The position numbers and the translations under genes were made by a program. The notes beneath the pieces were generated by a model. The model saw only the letters and a list, made by a program, of their open reading frames with translations. It searched no databases and was not told where the DNA came from. A stretch of 64,000 nt of DNA from Gp1-AA122 sp035631655 (GTDB taxonomy: Bacteria > Acidobacteriota > Terriglobia > Terriglobales > Acidobacteriaceae). How positions within the stretch are numbered: the first letter of the stretch is position 1; each line of letters begins with the position of its first letter. The DNA lies in contig DASQIH010000002.1 of assembly GCA_035631655.1 (NCBI GenBank), positions 1-64,000 on the forward strand. The letters run 5' to 3'. Positions 7,752 to 16,573 of the stretch are shown here, one piece after another.

Positions 7752-8375
7752 TTGACCATCGACGAAGAACTCAATCTGCTGGACACCAATCTGCGCCGCC
7801 TGAAGATTGAGTACGAGATTTTCTTCAGCAATCCCAGCAAGCGACCTCCCGCTGAAATCGAATGGAAAGTGCTGAACCTGCTGCGCAAATTCAGTGATGG
7901 CGGCAAGATGAGCTTCTCCCAACGTTACCGTTACAACGAAATGGCGCAACGCTACGCGATCTACAGCGATCTTTGGCGCAAGAAGAGCCGCATTCGCGAA
8001 GAAGGTTACCGCAGGCCACAGGACGCCCTGCTATCGGTGCAAGGAGTGCGTGCCGGAGAGGAAGCCAAGGCCGAGTCACATCCCCTGTATGGAGTCGGGC
8101 ACTCCGCCCCAGCCGCGGCGGCGGGAGAGACTCCCTTCACCGTGCAGTGTTCGGATGCCACCGCGGAGCGCGACAAGGTCCAGGTTCTCTTTCAGGCCCT
8201 AGCCGATGCCAAAAAGAAAGCCGGGGAACAGGTCTCGGGCAATCTCGATTCGTTCGCTTCCTTCGTGAAAAAGAAAACCGAGCAGATCCGCAAACAATAC
8301 GGCTGCCACACGGTCGAGTACACCGTGGAAACCCAGGACGGCCAAGTGAAACTGAAGGCGAAAGCGAAAGTTTAG
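7752..8375 (+). CDS. Protein with MXAN_5187 C-terminal-like domain
   Basis: The 207-residue protein begins with a region I recognise as the MXAN_5187 C-terminal type: LNLLDTNLRRLKIEYEIFF at residues 5-23, RPPAEIEWKVLNLLRKF, then FSQRYRYNEMAQRYAIYSDLWRKKSRIREEG near residues 55-85. Function is unknown; in the myxobacterial namesake this region is attached to larger proteins, and here it stands alone with a charged C-terminal half (AKKKAGEQVSG, TVEYTVETQDGQVKLKAKAKV) that resembles no domain I know. No signal peptide or membrane helix is seen, so it is likely cytoplasmic. The start is TTG 7752, set by GGAGGAG at 7736-7742. Confidence 0.75.
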   Translation: MTIDEELNLLDTNLRRLKIEYEIFFSNPSKRPPAEIEWKVLNLLRKFSDGGKMSFSQRYRYNEMAQRYAIYSDLWRKKSRIREEGYRRPQDALLSVQGVRAGEEAKAESHPLYGVGHSAPAAAAGETPFTVQCSDATAERDKVQVLFQALADAKKKAGEQVSGNLDSFASFVKKKTEQIRKQYGCHTVEYTVETQDGQVKLKAKAKV

Positions 8376-8408
8376 TTCTCAGCTCCCGGTCCTCAGTTGT
8401 CAGTTGAA
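8374..8408. repeat. Heptad repeat array, AGTTCTC type, single arm
   Basis: Five consecutive 7-bp units of the type AGTTCTC/AGTTGTC begin on the AG of the upstream TAG stop codon. No second, inverted arm was found nearby, so this may be a half element. Confidence 0.65.
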
Positions 8409-8494
8409 TCAATTAACGACCGAAGACCTCGCCCTGATAGAATTTTCCGCTGCCGCTCTTCGGCGCATCCATCCCACCCGGATTCGAGGCTGCT

Positions 8495-10051
8495 ATGTCC
8501 AAGATTCAGCGTGCCATTCTTAGCGTCACCGACAAGACCGGCGTGGTGGAGTTCGCTCGCAAGCTCGTCGGCATGGGAGTGGAGCTAGTCTCGACCGGAG
8601 GCACGGCCAAGCTGCTGCGCGATTCCGGGATTCGGGTCAAGGACATTGCGGAACTCACCGGCTTTCCCGAGATGCTGGACGGGCGGGTGAAGACGCTGCA
8701 TCCCAAGGTGCATGGCGGCATCCTGCACCGACGTGAAAACCCTTCGCACCGTTCGGCAGTCGCTGAGCACAATATTCAGCCCATCGACATGGTGGTGGTT
8801 AACCTCTACGCGTTTGAAGAGACCGCTGCCAAGCCCGGCGTGCATTTCGAAGAATTGATCGAAAACATTGACATCGGCGGGCCTTCGATGATCCGCTCCG
8901 CCGCCAAGAATTTTCAGGATGTGGCCGTGGTCACTTCGGCCGCTGACTATGACGCTGTTGCCGAAGAGATGGCATCGCATGGCGGAGAACTGTCGCAACC
9001 AACTAAGTGGCGGCTGGCGCAGAAAGCCTTTGCCACGACTGCGGCCTACGATTCTGCGATTGCTTCCACTTTGGAGAAGGTCAGCGCCAATGGACGCTTC
9101 GACCTGTGCGGCGATGCCGGATTTCCCCAGACTCTGCGGCTGTCATTTCAGAAAATCACGGATCTCCGCTACGGCGAGAACCCCCACCAGAAGGCTGCGA
9201 TGTATTCCGACGGCTCGGTTACGGGGGTTGCCAATGGCCGCCAACTCCAAGGGAAGGAACTTTCCTATAACAACATCGTGGACTTGCAGGCTGCCTGGGA
9301 CTTGGCGCAAGATTTTTCCGAGCCGGTCTGCACCATCATCAAGCACACGAATCCCTGTGGCACAGCCACGGGTGAAACTCTCGTGGAGGCCTACAAAAGG
9401 GCTTTGGAATGTGATCCCGTGTCGGCCTATGGCGGCGTGATTGGGGTCAACCGGCCCATAGACGGCGAGACTGCCGAGGAGATGGCCAAACTTTTTGTGG
9501 AAGCGATTGCGGCGCCGTCGTTCAGTGAAGCGGCGAAGACGAAGTTCGCTTCCAAAAAGAACCTTCGCCTCATGGAAATCACGCCCGCGCCTCAGAAATG
9601 GGTACTGAAGAACGTCTCAGGCGGAATTTTGGTTCAGGACAATGATCTGCACCAGCTTCAGGAAAGCCAGTTGAAGGCTGTGACTAAACGTGCTCCCACC
9701 AAGGAAGAGATGCGTGCCCTATTATTTGGCTGGAGGATCTGCAAACACGTGAAATCCAACGCGATTGTCTATGTACGCGACGGACAAAGCGTGGGCATCG
9801 GCGCGGGGCAAATGAGCCGAGTTGATTCCTGCAAGATCGGCGCCATGAAAGCAGTGTTGCCGCTGAAAGGGACCGTGGCGGCATCGGACGCCTTTTTCCC
9901 TTTTCCGGATGGGGTGGAGGAAATCGCCAAGGCGGGCACCACCGCGATCATCCAGCCTGGCGGCTCGGTGCGGGACCCGGAGGTGATTGCTGTCGCCGAC
10001 CGGCTGGGACTGGCCATGGTGTTTACCGGCGTCAGGCACTTCCGGCACTGA
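8495..10051 (+). CDS. purH: Bifunctional AICAR transformylase/IMP cyclohydrolase
   Basis: The 518-residue length and domain order match PurH. The N-terminal MGS-like IMP cyclohydrolase domain (AILSVTDKTGVVEFAR, LVSTGGTAKLL, GRVKTLHPKVHGGIL) covers residues 1-200. The AICAR transformylase domain follows with DLRYGENPHQKAAMY, KHTNPCGTA and the end motif GMGAGQMSRVDS-like IGAGQMSRVDSCKIG. It catalyses the last two steps of IMP synthesis in the cytosol. The gene is separate from purL and purF, which lie 23 kb away on the other strand. A TAGAAT-like -10 lies near 8438, but no matching -35 was found. A heptad inverted repeat begins on its stop codon. Confidence 0.97.
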   Translation: MSKIQRAILSVTDKTGVVEFARKLVGMGVELVSTGGTAKLLRDSGIRVKDIAELTGFPEMLDGRVKTLHPKVHGGILHRRENPSHRSAVAEHNIQPIDMVVVNLYAFEETAAKPGVHFEELIENIDIGGPSMIRSAAKNFQDVAVVTSAADYDAVAEEMASHGGELSQPTKWRLAQKAFATTAAYDSAIASTLEKVSANGRFDLCGDAGFPQTLRLSFQKITDLRYGENPHQKAAMYSDGSVTGVANGRQLQGKELSYNNIVDLQAAWDLAQDFSEPVCTIIKHTNPCGTATGETLVEAYKRALECDPVSAYGGVIGVNRPIDGETAEEMAKLFVEAIAAPSFSEAAKTKFASKKNLRLMEITPAPQKWVLKNVSGGILVQDNDLHQLQESQLKAVTKRAPTKEEMRALLFGWRICKHVKSNAIVYVRDGQSVGIGAGQMSRVDSCKIGAMKAVLPLKGTVAASDAFFPFPDGVEEIAKAGTTAIIQPGGSVRDPEVIAVADRLGLAMVFTGVRHFRH

Positions 10052-10144
10052 AATTGTTGATTTCTTGATTGTTGATCGCTGATTGTGACGACCCAGCGTA
10101 CTTCTTGACTTCAATCATCAATCAAAAATCAGCAAATCAACAAT
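10050..10144. repeat. Heptad-period inverted repeat, GATTGTT type
   Basis: The left arm (10053-10085) and the right arm (10112-10144) are complementary at 28 of 33 positions, with a 26-base centre. Both are built from units such as GATTGTT and GATCGCT, and the array starts on the GA of the purH TGA stop codon. It is placed where a terminator would be expected, but no T-tract typical of intrinsic termination follows. Confidence 0.75.
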
Positions 10145-10296
10145 CCTTTCGTCCCTGTCCTTCCGAGAGCATTACCTGGCGCGATTCTGTGCTGCCTTTT
10201 TCTCCACGTAAAACGTAGCCAAGGTTACAATAGAAGCACCCGCCCGCCGCGGTTCGGCATCCAATCGCTATGGCTTTGGCAGGTCAAGGGTATTCC

Positions 10297-12381
10297 ATGA
10301 AAAGAATTTTCCACCTTTGTTGCGTGCTGCTGATGGCAGTTGCGCCCATTTTCTCGCAGCAAAAGCCGGTCCCCAGTCCCGAGAGCAAGTCGTCTTCTCC
10401 GCCGACCGCCCGCAAGGTGGATCGCGCCGCCGCCTATTACCACTACTCGATGGCGCACATTTATGAGGAATTAGTGGCAGTGTATGGGCGCAGCGACCTG
10501 GCCAACAAGGCGATTGACGAGTACCGCCAAGCGATCGAAGCCGACCCCAGTTCCTCATACCTGACCTCCGGCCTGGCCGAGCTCTATGCCAAGACCGGGC
10601 GTATTCGGGATGCTGTTCTTGAGGCCCAAGACATCATCAAGCGCGATCCCAACAATCTGGAAGCGCACAAGCTGCTGGGGCGTATTTACCTGCGTTCCAT
10701 GGGTGACATGCAGGCCAGCAGTCAGGGTGGCGGCCAGAATGTCCTCAAGCTGGCCATCGAACAATACGAGCAGATCGTTAAGCTCGACACGGATCCGGCA
10801 AATCTGGTGGACGACCACCTGCTGCTCGGACGTCTGTATCGCCTGAATAACGATCTGCAGAAGGCGGAAAACGAGTTCAAGACCGCGGTGAAGTTGCAGC
10901 CGGACTCCGAAGAGGCGGTTACGACCCTTGCCTATCTCTACAACGAAGAAGGCGACTCGGTCCGGGCGGTTCAGGCCCTGAATTCGATTCCCGATGCCGA
11001 GCGCTCCGCCAAGCTGTATTCCGCGCTGGGCTACACCTATGAGCAGCAGAAGGAATACAAGAACGCGATTGCTGCCTATCGGCATGCTATCGAACTGGAC
11101 CGCGACAACTTGGATGCTATTCGCGGACTGGCTCAGAATCTGATGAATGATGGCCAGACCGACGCGGCTCTTGAGCAATACAAAGTTATTGCTGACGCTA
11201 ACCCGGAGGACGCACAGACCTACGTGCGCATAGCGGAAATTTACCGCAAAAACGGCAGGTTCGATCAGGCCCTGGAGAATTTGAAGAAGGCCGAATCCAT
11301 GGTGCAGGACTCCATCGAGGTCCCGTACCAGATCGCGGCCGTTTATCAGGCAGAGGGACGGTATGACGAAGCCGCCCAAACCCTGAAAGCGCTGCTGGAT
11401 AAAACCGAAAAGCCAGACACCAGCTATACCCAGGGTGAGCGCAATAACCGCGCCGTCTTTCTCGAGCGCCTGGGGAGCGTGTACCGCGACATGGGTAGCA
11501 ACCAGCTCGCGCTCGATACCTTCCGCAAGATGCTCTCCTTGGGCGATGAGAACGCGGTCCGCGGGTACCAGCAAATCATCGATACCTATCGCGAAGCCAA
11601 GCAGTGGTCGCAGGCCACAGCAGCCGCCAAAGAAGCTGTGGAGAAGCTCCCCAACGACCGGGGGCTGAAGATGGTCCTGGCTTCCCAATTGGCCGATAGC
11701 GGCCAACCGGAAGTTGGTCTGCAGCAAGTTAAATCTCTGCTCAAAGGAACGCCGGAGGATCGTGAGGTATACATCGCCCTGGCGCAGATGTACAGCCGCC
11801 TGAAGCGTTGGAACGAAGCCGAGGAAGCTATCAGCAAAGCTGATCAGCTCTCCACCAAGCCCGATGACAAACAGTATACGGCGTTCGTTAGAGGCTCGAT
11901 CTACGAACGACAGAAGAAGTACGACCAGGCAGAAACGCAGTTCAAGCAGATCCTGGCTGCCGATCCGCAGAATGCCATGACCCTGAATTATTTCGGCTAC
12001 ATGCTCGCGGATCGTGGCGTCCGGCTGGATGAGGCGCTGGGTTACATAAAGAAGGCCGTGGAACTCGAACCAGCCAACGGCGCCTACCTCGATTCGCTGG
12101 GTTGGACTTACTTCAAGCTGGGGAAATACGATCTCGCCGAGGAAAACCTGAACAAAGCCATCCAGCACACGCCCAACGATCCTACCGTTCAGGATCACCT
12201 TGGGGACGTTTATCAGAAGACCGGACGGCTCCGCCAGGCTGCCGCTCACTGGGAGCGTGCACTGCAAGAATGGAACAAGACGGTTCCTGCGGAAATCGAA
12301 ACCTCGGAAGTAGGCAAAGTCCAGAAGAAGCTGGAATCGGCCAGGATCAAGTTGGCCAAAGAAGAACCGGAACAGAAGTAG
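10297..12381 (+). CDS. Secreted tetratricopeptide-repeat protein
   Basis: The product (694 residues from ATG 10297) starts with a signal peptide (MKRIFHLCCVLLMAVAPIFSQ) and then consists almost only of TPR-type helix pairs from residue about 50 to 650, for example ANKAIDEYRQAIEADPSSSY, KLYSALGYTYEQQKEYKNAIAAYRHAIELD and LDSLGWTYFKLGKYDLAEENLNKAI. It ends in a short Lys/Glu-rich tail. Such proteins act as periplasmic scaffolds, sometimes for envelope biogenesis; the partner is unknown. An in-frame ATG at 10270 would add nine residues and hide the signal peptide, so it was not chosen. Only 73 bp separate it from the dGTPase gene, filled by a heptad repeat. Confidence 0.88.
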   Translation: MKRIFHLCCVLLMAVAPIFSQQKPVPSPESKSSSPPTARKVDRAAAYYHYSMAHIYEELVAVYGRSDLANKAIDEYRQAIEADPSSSYLTSGLAELYAKTGRIRDAVLEAQDIIKRDPNNLEAHKLLGRIYLRSMGDMQASSQGGGQNVLKLAIEQYEQIVKLDTDPANLVDDHLLLGRLYRLNNDLQKAENEFKTAVKLQPDSEEAVTTLAYLYNEEGDSVRAVQALNSIPDAERSAKLYSALGYTYEQQKEYKNAIAAYRHAIELDRDNLDAIRGLAQNLMNDGQTDAALEQYKVIADANPEDAQTYVRIAEIYRKNGRFDQALENLKKAESMVQDSIEVPYQIAAVYQAEGRYDEAAQTLKALLDKTEKPDTSYTQGERNNRAVFLERLGSVYRDMGSNQLALDTFRKMLSLGDENAVRGYQQIIDTYREAKQWSQATAAAKEAVEKLPNDRGLKMVLASQLADSGQPEVGLQQVKSLLKGTPEDREVYIALAQMYSRLKRWNEAEEAISKADQLSTKPDDKQYTAFVRGSIYERQKKYDQAETQFKQILAADPQNAMTLNYFGYMLADRGVRLDEALGYIKKAVELEPANGAYLDSLGWTYFKLGKYDLAEENLNKAIQHTPNDPTVQDHLGDVYQKTGRLRQAAAHWERALQEWNKTVPAEIETSEVGKVQKKLESARIKLAKEEPEQK

Positions 12382-12441
12382 TATCGAGTACCGAGTACCT
12401 AGTACCCAGAAAAAGCGTGGGGTACTCGGTACTCGGTACTG
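12380..12441. repeat. Heptad-period inverted repeat, GTACCGA type
   Basis: Four 7-bp units beginning AGTATCG and AGTACCG start on the AG of the TAG stop at 12379-12381. After about ten bases three inverted units (GGTACTC type) follow at 12419-12441. Twenty of 21 central positions can pair, which would make a strong hairpin between the TPR gene and the dGTPase gene. Confidence 0.78.
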
Positions 12442-12454
12442 CTAGACTTCCCTC

Positions 12455-13582
12455 ATGCTCGCTGACTACGCTGTGCGCGTGGAAGAATCGCGCGGACGCC
12501 GTTATCCCGAGCCCAAACATCCCTACCGCAACGATTTCGAACGCGACCGGGATCGCGTGGTTCACGCCCGTGCCTTTCGCCGTCTGAAAGATAAAACCCA
12601 GGTCTTTACCCGCCGCTACTCCGACCACTTCCGCAACCGCCTCACGCACACCATCGAAGTGGCGCAGATTGCCCGTACCATTGCGGGCCAGCTTGGATTG
12701 AATGTTGATCTGGTGGAAGCGCTCGCACTGGCGCACGATATCGGACATCCACCCTTTGGTCACGCGGGCGAGAAAGCACTCGACGCGGTCATGCGGGAGC
12801 ATGGCTTTTTCTTTGATCACAACCTGCACGCGCTGCGTATCGTAGAGGATTTTGAGCTGCGCTACGCGTCTTTTCGGGGATTGAATCTTACGTTTGAGGT
12901 TCGGGAAGGAATCATCAAGCACTCGCGCGACTATCCGCCCGCGAGTTTTCCAGAGTTACGCGAATACGACCTCGACTCGCGCCCGTCGCTTGAGGCTCAA
13001 CTCATTGACCTTGCCGACGAAGTTGCCTACAACACCGCCGATCTGGACGATGGCCTCGAAGCCCACTTGCTCACCTTGGACGAAATTCGCTGGGGCGTTT
13101 CCATGTTCAACGGGTACTACCAGGAAGTCGAGGCGAAATTTCCCGACGCGATTGAAAAGCTCAAGTTCAACGAAGCACTCAAACGTATGCTCAACCGGTT
13201 GGCCGATGACCTGATCCAGAACACGCGGGAGAACCTGCAAAGAGCCCGAATCCGCAACCTTCAGGATGTTCGCGCCCATCCCGAGCGGCTGGTTGCCTTC
13301 AGCGAAGCGGTGGAATCCGATCGACGGGAAGCAAAGAACTTCCTGTATGCAAGCCTCTATTTCAGTCCCGCTCTCGAACCGGAAAAGCAGGATGCCGAGC
13401 GCGTCATCAGCGAATTGTTTGCTTATTGGATGAAAAAGCCGGAGGCCCTGCCCAGCACCTATCAGGACAAAGCGCGCCAGGAACCCTTGCCGCGCGTCGT
13501 GTGTGACTACATCGCGGGGATGACCGATAACTTCATCTACGAGCAATATGACAAGTGTCTGGGCAGCAGAAACGTCACCTAG
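12455..13582 (+). CDS. dgt: dGTP triphosphohydrolase-like HD-domain protein
   Basis: The 375-residue protein matches the type-2 dGTPase family. The HD metal site is seen as NRLTHTIEVAQIART with His65, and ALAHDIGHPPFGHAGE with His94-Asp95; a later Asp in DLADEVAYNTADLDD completes the site. The N-terminal FERDRDRVVHARAFRRLKDKTQV is also characteristic. These enzymes hydrolyse dNTPs to deoxynucleoside and triphosphate, with dGTP as the classical substrate; the real preference here is not known. The gene converges on an M20 peptidase gene, with only 28 bases between the two stop codons. The start is ATG 12455, 13 bases after the repeat. Confidence 0.92.
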   Translation: MLADYAVRVEESRGRRYPEPKHPYRNDFERDRDRVVHARAFRRLKDKTQVFTRRYSDHFRNRLTHTIEVAQIARTIAGQLGLNVDLVEALALAHDIGHPPFGHAGEKALDAVMREHGFFFDHNLHALRIVEDFELRYASFRGLNLTFEVREGIIKHSRDYPPASFPELREYDLDSRPSLEAQLIDLADEVAYNTADLDDGLEAHLLTLDEIRWGVSMFNGYYQEVEAKFPDAIEKLKFNEALKRMLNRLADDLIQNTRENLQRARIRNLQDVRAHPERLVAFSEAVESDRREAKNFLYASLYFSPALEPEKQDAERVISELFAYWMKKPEALPSTYQDKARQEPLPRVVCDYIAGMTDNFIYEQYDKCLGSRNVT

Positions 13583-13610
13583 TCGCGTGGGCCGGGTCTC
13601 CAACCCGCCC

Positions 13611-15089
13611 TCAGCGCATTCCGCTACGCCCCGCCACCCTCGCCACAACGTCAAACAGCACCCTGGGCCCGCGCCGGACTTCCTCCACCCGGATGCGCTC
13701 GTCATTCCCATGTTCGGTGCTGCCCTCTTCCGCAGTCGCGGTGTAGGGAGAGAAGCCATAGCAATTGATTCCCAACGGACGATAGCGCTGGTTCTCCGTA
13801 TACCCGCTCGTGAGGCGCGGCACCACCGGAGTTCCTGGGAAGTATTGCTTCGAAACTTCGCGAATGGCGTCAAACAGGGCGGTGTTAGTCGGCGAGTAGT
13901 TGGCTATGCGGAACTCTGAGTTCTCTGGCTCGACCGTCACGTCGGGGTCATTCACGATTCTCCGGATGGTCTCCAGGAACTGCTTCGGATCCTCCCCAGG
14001 CAGCAGACGGACATCAAGGTTCGCCCATGCGTCGGGTGGAATCACATTGGTCTGCTCAGAACCGCCGAGCATAGTCAGGGAAATGGTGTCGCGCAAAAGA
14101 TAGTTCAGCGACTCATCCCTCTCGATCTCCTCTTGAAACTTCTCGTCCTGGATGGCTTGCCGGATATTCAAGAATTTCCGCGCCCGCGCTGGCGACTCGT
14201 ACGGAGCCATGTCGTGGAGGAACTCCTCGACCACCGGCAAGACCTTCAGCGGCGCGCGATAGCTGGTGATCCGATCCAAAGCCCGAACCAGCCGGTTGGG
14301 GGCGGAGTCCGCGATGGGGCGCGAGCCGTGTCCGGGACGACCATGGGCGATTACATGGAGCCAGAATGGGGACTTTTCTCCCACGTCCACACTTATGTAC
14401 TTGACCTTACCGTTCTCGAGCAGGTTTTCGCCTCCTTCATTGATCAGGAACTCGGCATTTTCGAGCAGCTCACGGTGATGGGCGATCATCCAGTCGGTGC
14501 CGGTCCCGGCGGCTTCCTCGTCACTCACAGCCAGGAAGACCACATCCCGATCGAGCGACACCTTCTCGCGCTTTAACATGACCATCACCACCAGCTGCGC
14601 CAGGCCTTCATCTTTCATGTCCTGAGCGCCGCGGCCGTAGATCGAGCCTTCCACGATCTCCCCGCTGAAAGGGGGTACTTTCCAATGAGCCGGGTCGCTG
14701 GTCACGACATCCATGTGGTTCAGGAGAATGATTGGGCGTTGCGCCTGAGCACTAGTATGAGGAAGGCGAGCCCACAAGTTCGCCCGCCCGGGAACGTACT
14801 CGAAAACCTGATTCTCAATCCCTTCCTGGTCAAGGATCTTCTTGAAAAATGCGGCGGCCCGCATCTCATTGCCTGGCGGGTTAGTGGAATCAATGCGGAG
14901 GTATTCCTCCGTCCACTGGACGGCCAGATCGGAATATTGCTGCAACCGTTCGGCCGGAATGGCCTCCGAAGCCGGCTTCGGCAAAACTGAGGCTTCCGGC
15001 CCATCCCCCGCCCACACGGGCAGGTAACCCACCGTCAGTAACACCAGGAAAGCAGGAATCCGGCAGCTCCAAACTCCCGGTTTGAGCAT
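13611..15089 (-). CDS. Secreted M20-family metallopeptidase
   Basis: The product from ATG 15089 is 492 residues, with a signal peptide (CRIPAFLVLLTVGYLPVWAG). Zinc ligands of the M20 family are visible: His in LLNHMDVV, Asp in YGRGAQDMKDEG, the Glu-Glu pair in VSDEEAAGTG, and a late His in STEHGNDERI. The dimerisation lid lies between, with GRPGHGSRP. Such exported carboxypeptidase/dipeptidase-like enzymes release amino acids from peptides in the periplasm. AGGAGGAT directly upstream of 15089 fixes the start, although the frame stays open to 15350. It is transcribed toward the dGTPase gene and is divergent from ompA-like. Confidence 0.9.
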   Translation of the reverse strand: MLKPGVWSCRIPAFLVLLTVGYLPVWAGDGPEASVLPKPASEAIPAERLQQYSDLAVQWTEEYLRIDSTNPPGNEMRAAAFFKKILDQEGIENQVFEYVPGRANLWARLPHTSAQAQRPIILLNHMDVVTSDPAHWKVPPFSGEIVEGSIYGRGAQDMKDEGLAQLVVMVMLKREKVSLDRDVVFLAVSDEEAAGTGTDWMIAHHRELLENAEFLINEGGENLLENGKVKYISVDVGEKSPFWLHVIAHGRPGHGSRPIADSAPNRLVRALDRITSYRAPLKVLPVVEEFLHDMAPYESPARARKFLNIRQAIQDEKFQEEIERDESLNYLLRDTISLTMLGGSEQTNVIPPDAWANLDVRLLPGEDPKQFLETIRRIVNDPDVTVEPENSEFRIANYSPTNTALFDAIREVSKQYFPGTPVVPRLTSGYTENQRYRPLGINCYGFSPYTATAEEGSTEHGNDERIRVEEVRRGPRVLFDVVARVAGRSGMR

Positions 15090-15467
15090 TGATCCTCCTG
15101 TGGCAGTAGCCAAAGTAACCCCGAAGTTTTTATACCAGCTTCTGCCAAATTTACCCTGAAAGGACATGTCCTTTCGTTTGCGATCCCCTGTTGGCGTTAC
15201 AATGCCCTTAGAAAACAAGGGGTTAGTAGCTGCTGGCGATCGAGCAGTTTGGCACGAGAACTGTTCTACAGTCTGGCAGGCGCGGCCCCCCTGGCCACGC
15301 CGATGGTTCCAAGTTTCGGGCATGCGTGGCGTCAGCGCATGCCGGGCCAAGCCGAGCAGGCTGCCGCCATTTAATCGTTAGGCGACGCAATCAAATCAGA
15401 ACGTAACGCGCCCGTAAGGCGTGCTGGAGTGGAGCTCAACGCTCCCCCAATTTTGGAGGAAGTTCAC
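15090..15467. other. 378-bp divergent intergenic region with hairpin and possible promoter elements
   Basis: No gene is seen. Visible items are a perfect 8-bp stem (GGCATGCG at 15319-15326, CGCATGCC at 15336-15343), a TTGGCACG at 15249-15256 that resembles the -24 half of a sigma54 site but is followed by GT and not GC at -12, and TACAAT at 15199-15204 without a good -35. TTGGAGGAAG at 15453-15462 is the ribosome site for the OmpA-family gene. Confidence 0.5.
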
Positions 15468-16373
15468 ATGACTAAGCGCACAATCCTTGCTCTGCTCCTA
15501 ACCGGTGCCCTTGCCCTTCCGGTTATGGCTCAGCAAAACAGCTCTAATCCTCAGGATCAGTCGGCCACGCAAGCTGCGCCGGCTTCCCAGACCTCCCAAT
15601 CCACCACGGGGGCCAGCGGGAAGGAACCCTTGCAGCCGCAGACTCACGAAGGCTTCTGGGGCCACCTCAACCCGTTCGCCCGCAAAAAGTACGTGCAGCG
15701 GCAAACCCAGCCCATCCGGGATCGGGTCAACGAGCTGGATGAGCTCACGGCGTCGAACAGCAAGATGATCAAGGACGTGGATAGCCGCGCTACCCAGGGT
15801 ATCCAGTTGGCGTCGTCCAAGGCCAATGAGGCCGATCAGCATGCCATTGATGCCGGCAATCGCGCCTCGCAGGCGCAACAGACCGCGCAGCAGGCTACGA
15901 CCCGTCTCACGACGGTGGAGCAGGTGGTCGGCAACATCGACCAGTACAAGGCCGCTACCCAGACGGAAATCCGCTTCCGTCCTGGCCAGAGTGTGCTGAG
16001 CAAGAAGGCCAAAGAGGCTCTCGATGATATGGCTACTCCGCTGAAGGGTCAGCGTGGCTACATCGTCGAAGTCCAGGGCTTCTCTTCCGGCAAGGGCCAG
16101 GCTGCCATCCAGAACTCGCAGAAGATGGCAGACTCCGTGGTTCGTTACCTCGTGTTGAACCATGAAATTCCTGTGTACCGGATTTACGTGGTCGGCATGG
16201 GTAACGCTCCGATAGCAACGGAAGAAGGTGCCAAGCCGAAACGCATTACCGGTGGACGCGTGGAAGTGAGTCTCCTGAAGAACGACCTGGAGCAGCTTGC
16301 CTCTTCATCGTCGACCGCCGCGCCCGCTGCTGCTCCGCAGAATCCGCCGCAGCAGCAGGAATCGCCTAAATAA
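15468..16373 (+). CDS. OmpA-family outer-membrane/peptidoglycan-associated protein
   Basis: The protein from ATG 15468 has 301 residues. Residues 1-22 form a signal peptide (RTILALLLTGALALPVMAQ). A Gln/Ser/Thr-rich segment and GFWGHLNPFARKKYVQRQTQPI follow, then a coiled-coil-like region (residues 80-160: SNSKMIKDVDSRATQGIQ...). The C-terminal domain (about 165-280) is OmpA-like: TEIRFRPGQSVLSKKAKEALDDMA, VEVQGFSSGKG, and a PKRITGGRVEVSLL end replacing the usual NRRVEI. It likely binds peptidoglycan from the periplasm or outer membrane. A strong TTGGAGGA ribosome site and a terminator behind it mark a single-gene unit. The coiled coil in front of the domain resembles the Acidobacteria-type arrangement (inference). 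Confidence 0.85.
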   Translation: MTKRTILALLLTGALALPVMAQQNSSNPQDQSATQAAPASQTSQSTTGASGKEPLQPQTHEGFWGHLNPFARKKYVQRQTQPIRDRVNELDELTASNSKMIKDVDSRATQGIQLASSKANEADQHAIDAGNRASQAQQTAQQATTRLTTVEQVVGNIDQYKAATQTEIRFRPGQSVLSKKAKEALDDMATPLKGQRGYIVEVQGFSSGKGQAAIQNSQKMADSVVRYLVLNHEIPVYRIYVVGMGNAPIATEEGAKPKRITGGRVEVSLLKNDLEQLASSSSTAAPAAAPQNPPQQQESPK

Positions 16374-16415
16374 GTTAGGACCGCGGGCCCGCAAGGGCCC
16401 AAGGCCCTCCCCCGG

Positions 16416-16446
16416 AACCTCTTGCGCAAGCAAGGGGTTTCTGTTT
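16416..16446 (+). terminator. Rho-independent terminator after the OmpA-family gene
   Basis: AACCTCTTGC at 16416-16425 pairs with GCAAGGGGTT at 16430-16439 around a four-base loop, with one G-U pair, and is followed by TTCTGTTTTT. Confidence 0.8.
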
Positions 16447-16471
16447 TTGCGCGAAAATAATTTTGGGGTAA

Positions 16472-16550
16472 GAGACGCGGCTTGCCGCGTCTCCGGGCTA
16501 GTTGGAGTGAGTGCCTGCTGAGAACAGGCCAAGCCGCGCTTGGAACGCGG
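16472..16550. repeat. Perfect 10-bp hairpin with adjacent palindromes
   Basis: GAGACGCGGC and GCCGCGTCTC form a perfect stem with a TT loop at 16472-16493. A second palindromic stretch (CCAAGC/GCTTGG) follows near 16530. The sequence belongs to the GC-rich dispersed repeat type also seen at 13583, 40218 and 58105. Confidence 0.6.
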
Positions 16551-16573
16551 TGATGAGTGCTCTGGGCGATTTG

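Noticed and set aside
10053..10150. Rho-independent terminator after purH
   Set aside because: The hairpin is long but has no GC-rich stem followed by a T-run, so it is listed as a repeat only.
10555..12267. 570-codon minus-strand frame
   Set aside because: It mirrors the TPR gene and has no recognisable domain; long antisense frames are common in GC-rich repeats.
15249..15265. Sigma54 promoter upstream of the OmpA-family gene
   Set aside because: TTGGCACG is good, but the -12 element has GT in place of GC and no activator gene is nearby.
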